Of a DNA stretch of 64,000 nucleotides, positions 1 to 8,240 are shown in pieces. Location of the stretch: assembly GCA_016803235.1 (NCBI GenBank), contig JADCLI010000026.1:1-64000 (forward strand), in the 5' to 3' direction. Made by a program: the position numbers and the translations under genes. The DNA comes from Pimelobacter simplex (lineage in GTDB: Bacteria > Actinomycetota > Actinomycetes > Propionibacteriales > Nocardioidaceae). Below the pieces are notes generated by a model. That model was not told the DNA's origin. It worked only from the letters and a program-made list of their open reading frames with translations, and did no database searches. Positions within the stretch are counted from its first letter, which is position 1, and every line of letters begins with the position of its first letter.

Positions 1-996
1 GCTCCCGCCCCGGCTGCTGAGGCTCCCGCCCCGGCGGCCCCGGCGGCTCCGGCGGCTCCGGCGCACGCCAGTGACACGACCGACGGCCCCGGCTACGTGA
101 CCCCGCTGGTCCGCAAGCTCGCCGCCCAGCACGGCGTCGACCTCGGCCAGGTCAACGGCTCGGGCGTGGGTGGCCGGATCCGCAAGCAGGACGTCCTCGA
201 CGCCGCCGCGTCGAAGGCCCCCGCAGCCGCCGCTGCCACCGCTGCGCCCGCGTCGTCGGCTGCCGCTCCGGCCACCCCGTCGCCGCTGCGCGGCCAGACG
301 GTCAAGGTCAGCCGGCTGCGCAAGATCATCGCCGAGCGGATGGTGGAGTCGCTGCACGTCTCCGCCCAGCTCACCCAGGTGGTCGAGGTCGACGTCACCA
401 ACATCGCCCGGCTGCGCGAGAGCGTGAAGGCGGAGTTCCTGGCGCGCGAGGGCGTCAAGCTGACGTACCTGCCCTTCTTCACCAAGGCGGCGATCGACAC
501 CCTCAAGCAGCACCCGGCGCTCAACGCCAACCTCGACCTGGAGAAGGGCGAGATCACCTACTACGACCGCGAGAACGTCGCGTTCGCCGTCGACACCGAC
601 AAGGGTCTGCTGACCCCGGTCGTCAAGGACGCCGGCGACCTGTCGATCTCCGGTCTGGCCAAGAAGATCTCCGACGTCGCCGAGCGCACCCGGACCAACA
701 AGATCGGTCCCGACGAGCTCTCCGGCGGTACCTTCACCATCACCAACCTCGGCAGCTTCGGCGCACTGTGGGACACCCCGATCATCAACCAGCCGCAGGT
801 CGCCATCCTCGGCCCCGGTGCCGTGGTCAAGCGTCCCGTGGTCATCGACGACGAGGACCTCGGTGAGACGATCGCGGTGCGTCACATGGTCTACTTCGCG
901 CTGACCTACGACCACCGCGTGGTCGACGGCGCCGACGCCGGCCGCTTCCTGCGCGACCTCAAGAAGCGCCTCGAGGCCGGTCAGTTCGAGGTCTGA
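1..996 (+). CDS. sucB: 2-oxoacid dehydrogenase E2 acyltransferase, 3' part
   Basis: The reading frame is open from base 1, so the 5' end lies outside the window. What remains is an Ala/Pro-rich linker (about residues 1-30), a peripheral-subunit-binding domain ([15 protein letters not shown] onward), a second Ala/Pro linker and the full catalytic acyltransferase domain, which ends with the active-site block [14 protein letters not shown]2 enzymes of this type transfer the acyl group from lipoyl-lysine to CoA in the 2-oxoglutarate or pyruvate dehydrogenase complex. The N-terminal lipoyl domain(s) are missing from view. The neighbouring lipB and lipA, which make the lipoyl cofactor, support the call. 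Sequence alone cannot separate SucB from DlaT/PDH E2; actinobacterial genes at this locus serve one or both complexes. Confidence 0.93.
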   Translation, partial: APAPAAEAPAPAAPAAPAAPAHASDTTDGPGYVTPLVRKLAAQHGVDLGQVNGSGVGGRIRKQDVLDAAASKAPAAAAATAAPASSAAAPATPSPLRGQTVKVSRLRKIIAERMVESLHVSAQLTQVVEVDVTNIARLRESVKAEFLAREGVKLTYLPFFTKAAIDTLKQHPALNANLDLEKGEITYYDRENVAFAVDTDKGLLTPVVKDAGDLSISGLAKKISDVAERTRTNKIGPDELSGGTFTITNLGSFGALWDTPIINQPQVAILGPGAVVKRPVVIDDEDLGETIAVRHMVYFALTYDHRVVDGADAGRFLRDLKKRLEAGQFEV

Positions 997-1000
997 GCGA

Positions 1001-1918
1001 GTGGCCATGCACGTCGTGGTGGCCGGCTCGTCCGGCTTCCTCGGCCGCCGGCTCGTCACCGAGCTGCGCGGCCGGGGCCACGACGTGACCTGCCTGGTCC
1101 GTCGTGACCCGACACCGGACCGGTCCGGGCACGAGTCCCGCTGGGACCCGCAGGCCGGCGTCGTCGACGCCGGGCTCGTCCGGTCCGCCGACGTCGTCGT
1201 CAACCTCGCCGGCTCACCGCTCGTCGGCAACCCCCACTCCGGGAAGTGGGCGGGCGAGGTGATGGCCAGCCGCCGCGCCACCACCGGACTGCTCGCGACC
1301 ACCATCGCCGCAGCCCCGAGCCCGCCGGCGCTGGTCAACGCCTCCGGCGTCAGCTGGTACGGCGACCACGGCCCGGCCGAGCTGACCGAGGCCTCCGACA
1401 CCCGGGGCCACGCCCTGCTCACGAAGGTCGCCCGCGAGTGGGAGGCAGCCACCCAGCCCGCGGCCGGGGCCGGCGCGCGGGTGGTGCGCCTGCGCACCGC
1501 ACCCGTGCAGGACCGCGGCAACCCGCCCCTGCAGCAGCAGCGCCTCCAGTTCCTCGCCGGTCTCGGCGGCCGTCTGGGCAGCGGTCGTCAGTACTACCCC
1601 CTCATCTCGCTGCGCGACTGGGTCGGCGCGGCGGCGTTCCTGGTCGAGCACCCGACGGCGTCGGGGCCGTTCAACCTGTGTGCGCCGGTCACCCCGACCA
1701 ACGCCGAGTTCACCCGGACGCTGGCGCGGCTGGTCCACCGGCCGGCCGTGCTGCCCGCGCCGGCGGCCGCGATCCGGCTGGCGGCCGGACCGATGGCCGA
1801 CGAGGTGCTCGGCTCGCTCAACCTGCGCCCGGCCGCACTGCTCGAGCTCGGCTACGGCTTCGCCGACCCCGACGTCGAGTCCGTGCTCGCGACCGGGTTG
1901 CGCGGCTCCGCAGCCTGA
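1001..1918 (+). CDS. TIGR01777/SDR39U1-family NAD(P)-dependent epimerase-like protein
   Basis: A 305-aa protein with an N-terminal Rossmann motif (VVVAGSSGFLGRRLV) and the family-typical stretches VVNLAGSPL, WYGDHGP and GRLGSGRQYYPLISLRDWV. The family (E. coli YfcH-like) has an extended SDR fold; its substrate is unknown. It starts with GTG 4 nt after the E2 stop, and an ATG at 1007 is an alternative. Position between E2 and lipB matches the known order in Mycobacterium (Rv2215-Rv2216-Rv2217), so it is probably co-transcribed with the E2 gene. The segment before GGRLGSG (RTAPVQDRGNPPLQQQ) departs from the usual pattern. The 3' end overlaps a convergent gene by 67 nt. Confidence 0.85.
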   Translation: MAMHVVVAGSSGFLGRRLVTELRGRGHDVTCLVRRDPTPDRSGHESRWDPQAGVVDAGLVRSADVVVNLAGSPLVGNPHSGKWAGEVMASRRATTGLLATTIAAAPSPPALVNASGVSWYGDHGPAELTEASDTRGHALLTKVAREWEAATQPAAGAGARVVRLRTAPVQDRGNPPLQQQRLQFLAGLGGRLGSGRQYYPLISLRDWVGAAAFLVEHPTASGPFNLCAPVTPTNAEFTRTLARLVHRPAVLPAPAAAIRLAAGPMADEVLGSLNLRPAALLELGYGFADPDVESVLATGLRGSAA

Positions 1919-2463
1919 GCGGAGGCGAGCAGCCAGGCCTCGTCCGCGCGGGCGAACACCAGCCGCCGGGTCGACGGTCCGTCGCGCGGCAGCGCCGCCC
2001 GCTCCCCCGACCCGGGCCGCACCCCCACGGCGCCCGACAGCCGGTCGGTCACGACCAGCACGATCCGCCGGTCGGTGCGACGCCGCAGCTCGACGGCCAG
2101 CACCTGCATCGCCATGCCCTCCACCCGCAGGCCCCGCCGCAGCCAGGCACGCAGCATCGCGACGTCGCGCTCGCCCGCCGGCGAGCCACGGACGTAGAGC
2201 TCCCGGAGCGCGGCCACGTCACCCTCCGCCCACGCCCGCGCACGCGAGCGGTCCCAGTCACGGAGCACGGCCAGCGAGGCCACGGCACGGGCCACGCCGA
2301 CCCGCCCAGCGGCCGGAGCGACGACGGCACGGGGGCCGGCTGGCGTCGTACCGGACGGAGAGGGGGCGCCCACGCGCAGCAGCAGGCCGGCGACCACCGC
2401 GACGACCGTGAGGACGACCGCGGCGGTGCCGAGGAGGACGGCCCGAGGGCCCGAGAACCGCAT
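1852..2463 (-). CDS. Membrane-anchored hypothetical protein
   Basis: A 203-aa protein with a short basic N-terminus, one hydrophobic segment (about residues 8-30: VLLGTAAVVLTVVAVVAGLL) and a long extracytoplasmic part rich in Arg and Ala. The region RDWDRSRARAWAEGDVAALRELY looks like the first helices of an NTF2-like fold, as in small secreted actinobacterial proteins, but I see no catalytic motif. The ATG at 2463 faces away from lipB, so the two share a 71-nt divergent promoter region. The C-terminus overlaps the end of the convergent epimerase gene by 67 nt, which is long but tolerable. I do not recognise a function. Confidence 0.6.
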   Translation of the reverse strand: MRFSGPRAVLLGTAAVVLTVVAVVAGLLLRVGAPSPSGTTPAGPRAVVAPAAGRVGVARAVASLAVLRDWDRSRARAWAEGDVAALRELYVRGSPAGERDVAMLRAWLRRGLRVEGMAMQVLAVELRRRTDRRIVLVVTDRLSGAVGVRPGSGERAALPRDGPSTRRLVFARADEAWLLASAQAAEPRNPVASTDSTSGSAKP

Positions 2464-2521
2464 GGGACGATCCTGGACCCGAGCTCCGACAGGTGCGGGA
2501 GTTCATCCACAGGCCCCGGAG

Positions 2522-2527
2522 TAGGCT
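2522..2527 (+). promoter_or_regulatory. Leaderless -10 box of lipB
   Basis: TAGGCT ends 7 nt before the GTG at 2535, with no Shine-Dalgarno sequence between them. This fits a transcript that begins at the start codon. It also decides the lipB start: an upstream in-frame ATG at 2493 would add 14 residues that do not look like LipB. Confidence 0.55.
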
Positions 2528-2534
2528 CGACGCC

Positions 2535-3266
2535 GTGACGCTGACCTTCCGCGAGGACGGACTCGGACCGGACTTCATCGACTACGTCACGGCATGGGAC
2601 CTGCAGCGCGAGCTGCACGCCCAGGTCGTCGCCGGCGAGCTGACCGACACCGTCCTCCTCGTCGAGCACCCCCCGGTCTTCACCGCCAGCCGCCGTACCG
2701 AGGCGCACGAGCGTCCCGCCGATCCCGGCGGCGCGCCGGTCATCGAGGTCGACCGGGGCGGGAAGATCACCTTCCACGGCCCCGGCCAGCTGGTCGGCTA
2801 CCCGATCGTGCGGCTGCCGGACCACGTGAAGGTCCTCGACTACGTCCGTCGCCTCGAGGAGGCGATCATCGCCGTGTGCGCCGAGCTCGGTGTGACGACC
2901 GCACGCATCCCCGGCCGCACCGGCGTGTGGCTCAAGGCCGACGAGAAGGGCGGCGAGCGCAAGATCGCCGCCATCGGCATCCGGGTCCGCAACGGCGTCG
3001 CGATGCACGGCTTCGCCCTCAACTGCGACGTCGACCTGAGCTGGTACGACCGGTTCGTCCCGTGCGGCATCTCCGACGCCGGCGTCACCTCGCTGAGCGC
3101 CGAGCTCGGTAGGGACGTGCCGGTCCGCGAGATCGTCCCGTCAATGCGACGCCACCTGGCCGAGCTGCTGGAGTGGAAGGACTACGTGCTCACGCCCGAC
3201 TACGAGCCGCGGCCGGACCCGGCGAAGGTGGCCGTGCCGGTCGTCAGCTATCCCCGAGTAGGCTGA
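2535..3266 (+). CDS. lipB: Octanoyl-[acyl-carrier-protein]:protein octanoyltransferase LipB
   Basis: A 243-aa protein that moves the octanoyl group from acyl-ACP to the target lysine of lipoyl domains, the first step of lipoate synthesis. It shows [12 protein letters not shown], the [17 protein letters not shown] block, [17 protein letters not shown] with the catalytic Lys, and [14 protein letters not shown] with the nucleophilic Cys. I chose the GTG at 2535 (VTLTFREDG), which sits 7 nt after a TAGGCT -10 box. lipA follows after 4 nt but also has its own identical-looking promoter. The E2 gene upstream is a direct client of this pathway. Confidence 0.95.
   Translation: MTLTFREDGLGPDFIDYVTAWDLQRELHAQVVAGELTDTVLLVEHPPVFTASRRTEAHERPADPGGAPVIEVDRGGKITFHGPGQLVGYPIVRLPDHVKVLDYVRRLEEAIIAVCAELGVTTARIPGRTGVWLKADEKGGERKIAAIGIRVRNGVAMHGFALNCDVDLSWYDRFVPCGISDAGVTSLSAELGRDVPVREIVPSMRRHLAELLEWKDYVLTPDYEPRPDPAKVAVPVVSYPRVG
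3259..3264 (+). promoter_or_regulatory. Leaderless -10 box of lipA
   Basis: TAGGCT is followed by 6 nt and then the GTG of lipA at 3271. The box lies inside the last codons of lipB and repeats the arrangement seen before lipB itself (GAGTAGGCT in both). It would allow lipA to be transcribed independently of lipB. Confidence 0.5.
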
Positions 3267-3270
3267 TCCG

Positions 3271-4215
3271 GTGAGTGCGACACCCGAGGGGCGCAAGCTC
3301 CTCCGCTTGGAGGTCCGCAACGCGGAGACCCCGATCGAGCGCAAGCCGTCATGGATCCGGACCAAGGCGACGATGGGTCCGGAGTACCGGTCACTGAAGA
3401 GCCTGGTGAAGTCCGAGGGACTCCACACCGTGTGCGAGGAAGCCGGCTGTCCCAACATCTTCGAGTGCTGGGAGGACAAGGAAGCCACCTTCCTCATCGG
3501 CGGCGACCAGTGCACCCGACGCTGCGACTTCTGCCAGATCGACACCGGCAAACCCCAACCCCTCGACCGCGACGAACCCCGCCGCGTCGCCGAGTCGGTC
3601 CAGACCATGGGCCTGAAGTACGCCACCATCACCGGCGTCGCCCGCGACGACCTGCCCGACGGCGGCGCCTGGCTCTACGCCGAGACCGTCCGCGCCATCC
3701 ACGAGCTCAACCCCGACACCGGCGTGGAGAACCTGGTCCCCGACTTCAACGGCGACCCCGACCTCCTCGCCGAGGTCTTCGAGTCCCGACCCGAGGTCCT
3801 CGCCCACAACGTCGAGACCGTGCCACGGATCTTCAAGCGGATCCGCCCCGCCTTCCGCTACGACCGCTCCCTCGACGTCCTCACCCAGGCCCGCGCGTTC
3901 GGACTGGTCACCAAGTCCAACCTCATCCTCGGCATGGGCGAGACCCGCGAGGAGGTCTCCCAGGCCCTGCGCGACCTCCACCAGGCCGGGTGCGAGCTGG
4001 TCACCATCACCCAGTACCTGCGCCCCAGCGTTCGCCACCACCCCGTCGAGCGGTGGGTCAAGCCCGAGGAGTTCGTCGAGCTCGCCACCGAGGCCGAGGA
4101 GATCGGCTTCGCCGGTGTCCTGTCCGGGCCCCTCGTGCGTTCGTCGTACCGGGCGGGTCGTCTGTATCGTCAGGCGATGGCCGCGCGGGACGCCCGCGCC
4201 GAAGCAACTGCCTGA
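3271..4215 (+). CDS. lipA: Lipoyl synthase LipA
   Basis: A 314-aa radical-SAM enzyme that inserts two sulfur atoms into protein-bound octanoyl groups. Both iron-sulfur clusters are visible: the auxiliary cluster cysteines C55, C60 and C66 ([12 protein letters not shown]) and the radical-SAM cluster C81, C85 and C88 (CTRRCDFC). The SAM-fold motif [11 protein letters not shown] and the C-terminal RSSYRAG, whose serine binds the auxiliary cluster, are present. Length is normal for the family. It starts with GTG 4 nt after lipB and is followed by the DUF4191 gene 17 nt later. Confidence 0.97.
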   Translation: MSATPEGRKLLRLEVRNAETPIERKPSWIRTKATMGPEYRSLKSLVKSEGLHTVCEEAGCPNIFECWEDKEATFLIGGDQCTRRCDFCQIDTGKPQPLDRDEPRRVAESVQTMGLKYATITGVARDDLPDGGAWLYAETVRAIHELNPDTGVENLVPDFNGDPDLLAEVFESRPEVLAHNVETVPRIFKRIRPAFRYDRSLDVLTQARAFGLVTKSNLILGMGETREEVSQALRDLHQAGCELVTITQYLRPSVRHHPVERWVKPEEFVELATEAEEIGFAGVLSGPLVRSSYRAGRLYRQAMAARDARAEATA

Positions 4216-4232
4216 GGAGACCGCAGCACCCC

Positions 4233-4949
4233 ATGTCGAACACGCCTCTCGACCCGTCCACGATGAGCCGCCGCCGGCAGATCCTCGAGACCTACAAGAT
4301 GTCCCGGGAGGTCGACCCGGCCATCCGCTGGTGGATGCTCGGCTCGTTCCTGGTCTTCGGCGGCCTCGGCCTGGCGCTGTTCCGGCTGGTCCTACCCCAC
4401 AACGACTCGGTCTTCAGCTGGATCCTCGCCGGCGTCGCCACCTTCCTCATCGGCCTGCTCGCCGTGATGATCGTCTTCGGCCGTCGCGCGCAGAAGGCCG
4501 CGTTCGCCCGCCTCGACGGCCAGCTCGGCGCCGCCGCCCGTGCGCTCACCATGCTGCGCCGCGGCTGGGTGATCGAGGAGGTCGTCGGGTTCACCAAGCA
4601 GCAGGACATGGTCCACCGCGTCGTCGGTCCTCCGGGCATCGTCCTCGTCGGCGAGGGCAACCCGGCGCGGCTCAAGGCGCTCATGGTCAGCGAGCACAAG
4701 AAGCACGAGCGGGTCGCGGGCGACTACCCGGTCCACGACATCGTGGTCGGCAAGGACGAGGGCCAGGTCCCGCTCAACAAGCTGGTGCGCCACGTCCAGA
4801 AGCTCGGCCGCCAGGTCAAGCCGGCCGAGATCACCGAGATCCGCCAACGCCTGCGCGCCCTGGACGCCCAGCGCCCGAAGGTCCCGCTCCCCCGCGGCCC
4901 GGTGCCCACCTCGATGAAGGGGATGCGCGGGAATCTCCGCGGTCGCTGA
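4233..4949 (+). CDS. DUF4191 family membrane protein
   Basis: A 238-aa protein with two hydrophobic segments (about residues 31-52, WWMLGSFLVFGGLGLALF, and 58-80) near the N-terminus and a soluble, basic C-terminal half. It matches the DUF4191 family (Mycobacterium Rv2219) by position and character; function unknown. The start ATG at 4233 has a GAGGAGA ribosome-binding site 12-14 nt upstream. It follows lipA as in Mycobacterium. The next conserved neighbour there, an RDD protein before glnA, is displaced here by three inserted genes. Confidence 0.85.
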   Translation: MSNTPLDPSTMSRRRQILETYKMSREVDPAIRWWMLGSFLVFGGLGLALFRLVLPHNDSVFSWILAGVATFLIGLLAVMIVFGRRAQKAAFARLDGQLGAAARALTMLRRGWVIEEVVGFTKQQDMVHRVVGPPGIVLVGEGNPARLKALMVSEHKKHERVAGDYPVHDIVVGKDEGQVPLNKLVRHVQKLGRQVKPAEITEIRQRLRALDAQRPKVPLPRGPVPTSMKGMRGNLRGR

Positions 4950-5055
4950 GCTTCTCCTCCACAGCTCGTCACCTGCCGGTGGCGCCTGTCGCCCGGATCG
5001 GGATAGCGTCTCGAACGCGTCCCCGGTCCGGGCGCTGCAATTCTCGGGAGGACCC

Positions 5056-5640
5056 ATGCGTACGTCGATCCGCGCCGCCGTCGCGGCGATGGTGCTGCTG
5101 CTCCTCGCCTCCGGCTGCTCCGATGGCGACCCGTCGCCGCGGGACCCGTCGTCGACGTGGAGCCCGACAGGGAAGATGGAGACGCCCACCTCCGCCGCGC
5201 CGGACCCGGTCGAGCCGGACCTGCCCGCCGCGGCCAAGGAGGCGACCGAGGCCGGGGCGCGGGCGTTCATCGAGTACTACTGGGAGCTGATCAACTACGC
5301 GCAGGTCACCGGGGACGTGAAGGCGCTCAAGGGCGTGTCGGGGCCCAACTGCGAGGGCTGCAACGCAGGTATCGACGGCATCCGCAACCTTTATCGCGGT
5401 GGCGGACATGCCACGGGTGGGGCGTATGACACGACAGTCAAGAGCCTCGCCAAGGTCCCCTTCGACGCCCCGGCGGCGCTGGCATACAAGGCTCGAGTTC
5501 TGGTCCGGAACAAAGAACAAGCCGTGGTGAACGCAGACGGTTCGCTCGAGACCCTGGCCCCCGCAACCAATGCCATCGTGGTGTATCTGCTGTGGGTGGA
5601 CGAGCGCTGGCGGACCGACGTCTTGGTCGTGAAGTCATGA
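5056..5640 (+). CDS. DUF6318-like lipoprotein
   Basis: A 194-aa secreted lipoprotein. The signal peptide ends in the lipobox LASGC (Cys at about residue 21), followed by a Ser/Pro/Asp-rich linker. The folded part, FIEYYWELINYAQVTGDVKALKG onward with a CEGC pair, matches the DUF6318 family common in Nocardioides. A GGGAGGA site precedes the ATG. The stop overlaps the next start as ATGA, so the two are translationally coupled and probably work together at the cell surface. It is absent from the corresponding position in Mycobacterium, so it is an insertion into the lip-gln block. Confidence 0.75.
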   Translation: MRTSIRAAVAAMVLLLLASGCSDGDPSPRDPSSTWSPTGKMETPTSAAPDPVEPDLPAAAKEATEAGARAFIEYYWELINYAQVTGDVKALKGVSGPNCEGCNAGIDGIRNLYRGGGHATGGAYDTTVKSLAKVPFDAPAALAYKARVLVRNKEQAVVNADGSLETLAPATNAIVVYLLWVDERWRTDVLVVKS

Positions 5641-6362
5641 GACTCGCCGCTGCGCTCGTCTCCTTGGTTGTCTGGTCCGGCCTCGGCGGGGTCGCAGCCG
5701 CAGATGATCGGACCTCTGGCGGCACGTCGTCCGACGGCATCTTCGTGAACTCCGTGAAGAAGCACCAAACTTCACCCGGCGACGGCCCCACAAGGAACGA
5801 CTCCGATGCTTCGGGCCCGGAGATCAGGTTGGGTGACGCGGCATGCGGGACCGCCGATGCCGCTGCCGCGGCCGCTGGCGTTGTCTACTGTCCTGGGCCG
5901 ACAGCCGAACCCGCAGTCATCACCGTCGCCGACGTCCAGAAGGCCTTCGCCGAGCTCAAGCTTCCCGCCGGCACCCTCGTCATCCAACCACCCGACGGCC
6001 TCACCCTGGTCAACTTCAAGACCAACTTCTACACGACCAGCACCACCCCGATCACGACGACGGTCACGCTCCTCGACCAACCCGTCACCCTTGAGGCCAC
6101 CCCCGCCACCTACACCTGGCACTTCGGCGACGGCGACACCACCAGCACCACCGAGCCCGGTGCCGCCTACCCCGACCTCACCATCACCCACGACTACCAG
6201 CGCAAGGGCGACTACCTGCCCAGCCTCTCGACCACCTACACCGGCCGCTACCGGATCGCCGACGGCCCCTGGCAGAGCATCCCCGGCACCGTCACCATCG
6301 ACGGCCCGACCCAATCGCTCCGCGCGATCGAGGCCCAGCCCAACCTCGTCGGTTACAACTAG
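5637..6362 (+). CDS. Secreted PKD-like domain protein
   Basis: A 241-aa protein with a signal peptide (MRLAAALVSLVVWSGLGGVAAA). After a Ser/Asp-rich linker and two cysteines (ACGTADAAAA, VVYCPG), the C-terminal half resembles a PKD fold: a TWHFGDGDTT motif followed by ITHDYQRKGDY, the usual strand pattern of PKD repeats. The start ATG overlaps the lipoprotein stop by 4 nt. This lipoprotein/PKD pair is often seen together in actinobacteria, but I know of no assigned function. The stop overlaps the convergent HNH nuclease gene by 4 nt. Confidence 0.75.
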   Translation: MRLAAALVSLVVWSGLGGVAAADDRTSGGTSSDGIFVNSVKKHQTSPGDGPTRNDSDASGPEIRLGDAACGTADAAAAAAGVVYCPGPTAEPAVITVADVQKAFAELKLPAGTLVIQPPDGLTLVNFKTNFYTTSTTPITTTVTLLDQPVTLEATPATYTWHFGDGDTTSTTEPGAAYPDLTITHDYQRKGDYLPSLSTTYTGRYRIADGPWQSIPGTVTIDGPTQSLRAIEAQPNLVGYN

Positions 6363-7666
6363 GCCACGTATTCGAGCAGAAGCTGGGTGACCATCACATC
6401 GGCGCGCGTGGGCTCGTCACCAGGCGATGGACTGGTGATGCGTCTCGTGCCGGTCGGGTCGACCAGGTAGTGGGCCCCGTAGGGATCGCGCCAGACCACG
6501 ATCCCGGGGAACGGATGTCGCACCTGCCATCCCGCGTGGGTCTTGATCCGGTGGTGGGTCCGCGTCAACGGCCCCAGGTTGTCGACGCTCGTCGCACCGC
6601 CCTCGGCGTAGGGCTGCGCGTGGTCCAGGTCCATCCGCCGCGTGAGGTTGGCCGCGTAGGGGAACACGTCGGCGGGGTGGATCAGCCGCACCGCCTCCCG
6701 GAGCCGAGCAGGGATCTCGTAGGCGTCGACCGGCGCCATGCCCGCCACGTCCAGCACCGGCGTGACCTGCACCCGCGCGGCCGTGTCGGCCAGCATCTCC
6801 ATCACCCGACCGACCGTGACCGGGCCATGGCCCTCGAGCCGGGCGATCGGCGAGTCCGCGTACAGGTGCAGGTAGGCCTTCACCCGCACCTTCACCGGCC
6901 CCACCGACAGGTCGGGCCGACCGGCCGGGTTGAGCAGCATCGCGGCCGCGGCAACCCGCCGGTCGTTGACCAGTGCATCGGGCATCGCGTCCCTCAGCTT
7001 GTCCGCCACGGCCGTCACGGCGGCATCCATGCCGGCGATCGTCACCGCGTCGGCCTTGATCGTGAAGGACGCCATGCCGTGCTTGTTGACCCGCGACGTG
7101 CGGGCGCAGCGCGCCTTCGCGGCGGCTTCCTCACGGGCACGAGCCAGCTCGGGCGCGGCGGCCGCGACCTTGCCCTCCACCAGCAGCTCGAAGCGTGACC
7201 ACGCCAACCGGCCGTCCGCCGCCTCGAGGACCTCGGTGTCGACCCACCCGGCCTCCTCGGGAGTCAGGTCGCGGGTCGCGGCAGCCACCCAACGCGCGTG
7301 CGGCACCCGCACGGTGCCGGCCACGACGCCGGCCCACAACCCGGGCAGGCGCAGGACCAGGTCGACGGCGTCTGCGATCAGCCGACGGGCGCCGTACGGG
7401 CTGGTCTGGATCCGTGCGCCGAACGCAGCAGCCGCGTGCTCGGTGATCAAGGGCGTCCCGATCCCTCCGGCGCGGCGGGCACGCGCCCGCCCGCGGCGAT
7501 CGCCTGGCGCCAACCGGTCCGGGTGGTGCAGCACAGCCCACTGGTACGCCGCCTGCAGCACCTGCCGCTCGGCCTCGGCCCGGGCAGCATGAGCAGCCTC
7601 GACGAAGTCGAGAACCCCTGCTGCCGGCAGACCCGTCAGGTCCGCCACCGCCCGATCGGTGACCAT
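6359..7666 (-). CDS. DUF222-HNH endonuclease domain protein
   Basis: A 435-aa protein with an N-terminal DUF222 region (about residues 1-300, Ala/Arg-rich helices) and a C-terminal HNH nuclease domain. The nuclease core is RRMDLDHAQPYAEGGATSVDNLGPLTRTHHRIKTHAGW, read in two parts: MDLDHAQPYAEGG and NLGPLTRTHHRIKT. These are multi-copy proteins in actinobacterial genomes, often called 13E12-repeat proteins, and behave like selfish or mobile DNA passengers. Substrate and role are unknown. Its presence between DUF4191 and the RDD gene marks a variable site in an otherwise conserved block. Confidence 0.85.
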   Translation of the reverse strand: MVTDRAVADLTGLPAAGVLDFVEAAHAARAEAERQVLQAAYQWAVLHHPDRLAPGDRRGRARARRAGGIGTPLITEHAAAAFGARIQTSPYGARRLIADAVDLVLRLPGLWAGVVAGTVRVPHARWVAAATRDLTPEEAGWVDTEVLEAADGRLAWSRFELLVEGKVAAAAPELARAREEAAAKARCARTSRVNKHGMASFTIKADAVTIAGMDAAVTAVADKLRDAMPDALVNDRRVAAAAMLLNPAGRPDLSVGPVKVRVKAYLHLYADSPIARLEGHGPVTVGRVMEMLADTAARVQVTPVLDVAGMAPVDAYEIPARLREAVRLIHPADVFPYAANLTRRMDLDHAQPYAEGGATSVDNLGPLTRTHHRIKTHAGWQVRHPFPGIVVWRDPYGAHYLVDPTGTRRITSPSPGDEPTRADVMVTQLLLEYVA

Positions 7667-7680
7667 GCCTCACCCCACCA

Positions 7681-7702
7681 CGGGGGTCCGACACAACCCC
7701 CG
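7681..7702 (-). terminator. Hairpin after the RDD gene
   Basis: A 7-bp GC stem (CGGGGGT / ACCCCCG) with an 8-nt loop starts 5 nt downstream of the RDD stop codon on the minus strand. There is no clear U-tract. It would separate the RDD gene from the HNH gene downstream on the same strand. Confidence 0.45.
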
Positions 7703-7707
7703 GGGAG

Positions 7708-8103
7708 CTACTTGCTCAGCGCACGCAGCGTCGCGAAGGTGACGGTCGACGTACCGGCGAACAGGTCGTGCAGGCCCCGGCCGTCGGGACGGAACACGAG
7801 CGGCGGGATGACGAGCGCGACGAGGACCTGGCGGCCGATGGCCTTGACCGGGCTGAGCCGGCGCAGGTGCCCGTCGGCGGGGACGACGCACAGGCCGGTG
7901 AGCAGCTTGCCGGCCGAGCCGCCGCCCAGCCAGGTGAGCAGCCCGGACTCGACGACGAAGACGAGGAGGACGGCGACGGAGGCGAACGAGCCGGGCTTCG
8001 AGTACTCGTCGAGCCCGAAGATCACGATGACGACCAGGGTGCTCAGCAGCCAGTCCACGAGCAGGGCGAGGATCCGGCGACCCCAGGAAGCGTTCTCGAT
8101 CAC
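7708..8103 (-). CDS. RDD family membrane protein
   Basis: A 131-aa protein that begins with the family signature (GRRILALLVDWLLSTLVV, Arg-Asp in the first helix) and has three hydrophobic segments. The conserved SAGKLLTGLCVV and GRGLHDLFAGTSTV ends are present. RDD proteins are small membrane proteins, some linked to ion exchange. Position directly upstream of and divergent from a glutamine synthetase gene matches Mycobacterium Rv2219A-glnA1. The ATG at 8103 faces the GlnR-box region. Confidence 0.85.
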   Translation of the reverse strand: MIENASWGRRILALLVDWLLSTLVVIVIFGLDEYSKPGSFASVAVLLVFVVESGLLTWLGGGSAGKLLTGLCVVPADGHLRRLSPVKAIGRQVLVALVIPPLVFRPDGRGLHDLFAGTSTVTFATLRALSK

Positions 8104-8135
8104 GCGTCAACGCTATCCGGACACCCGGTGAACCT

Positions 8136-8173
8136 GTTACACGGCCGAAACATTCGGGCAACCCTGGGAAATC
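8136..8173 (+). promoter_or_regulatory. GlnR-like box upstream of type III glutamine synthetase
   Basis: Four 5-bp half-sites follow each other with exact 6-bp spacers: GTTAC (8136), GAAAC (8147), GCAAC (8158) and AAATC (8169). This is the a1-b1-a2-b2 layout described for GlnR boxes in actinomycetes, with three good half-sites and a weaker fourth. A -10-like TACCGT lies at 8183-8188, so the box covers the -35 zone, as expected for an activator. Confidence 0.7.
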
Positions 8174-8240
8174 TGGGGCCCCTACCGTCGACGGAGTCGC
8201 CGTGCGCGACGGCATCTGCTGAGACCACCAGGGAGTTCAC

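Noticed and set aside
8113..8120. CTATCCGG before the type III glutamine synthetase, resembling the catabolic-cluster motif
   Set aside because: It is a single copy in an unrelated promoter that already has a GlnR-like box; an 8-mer match is easily chance in this GC-rich sequence.
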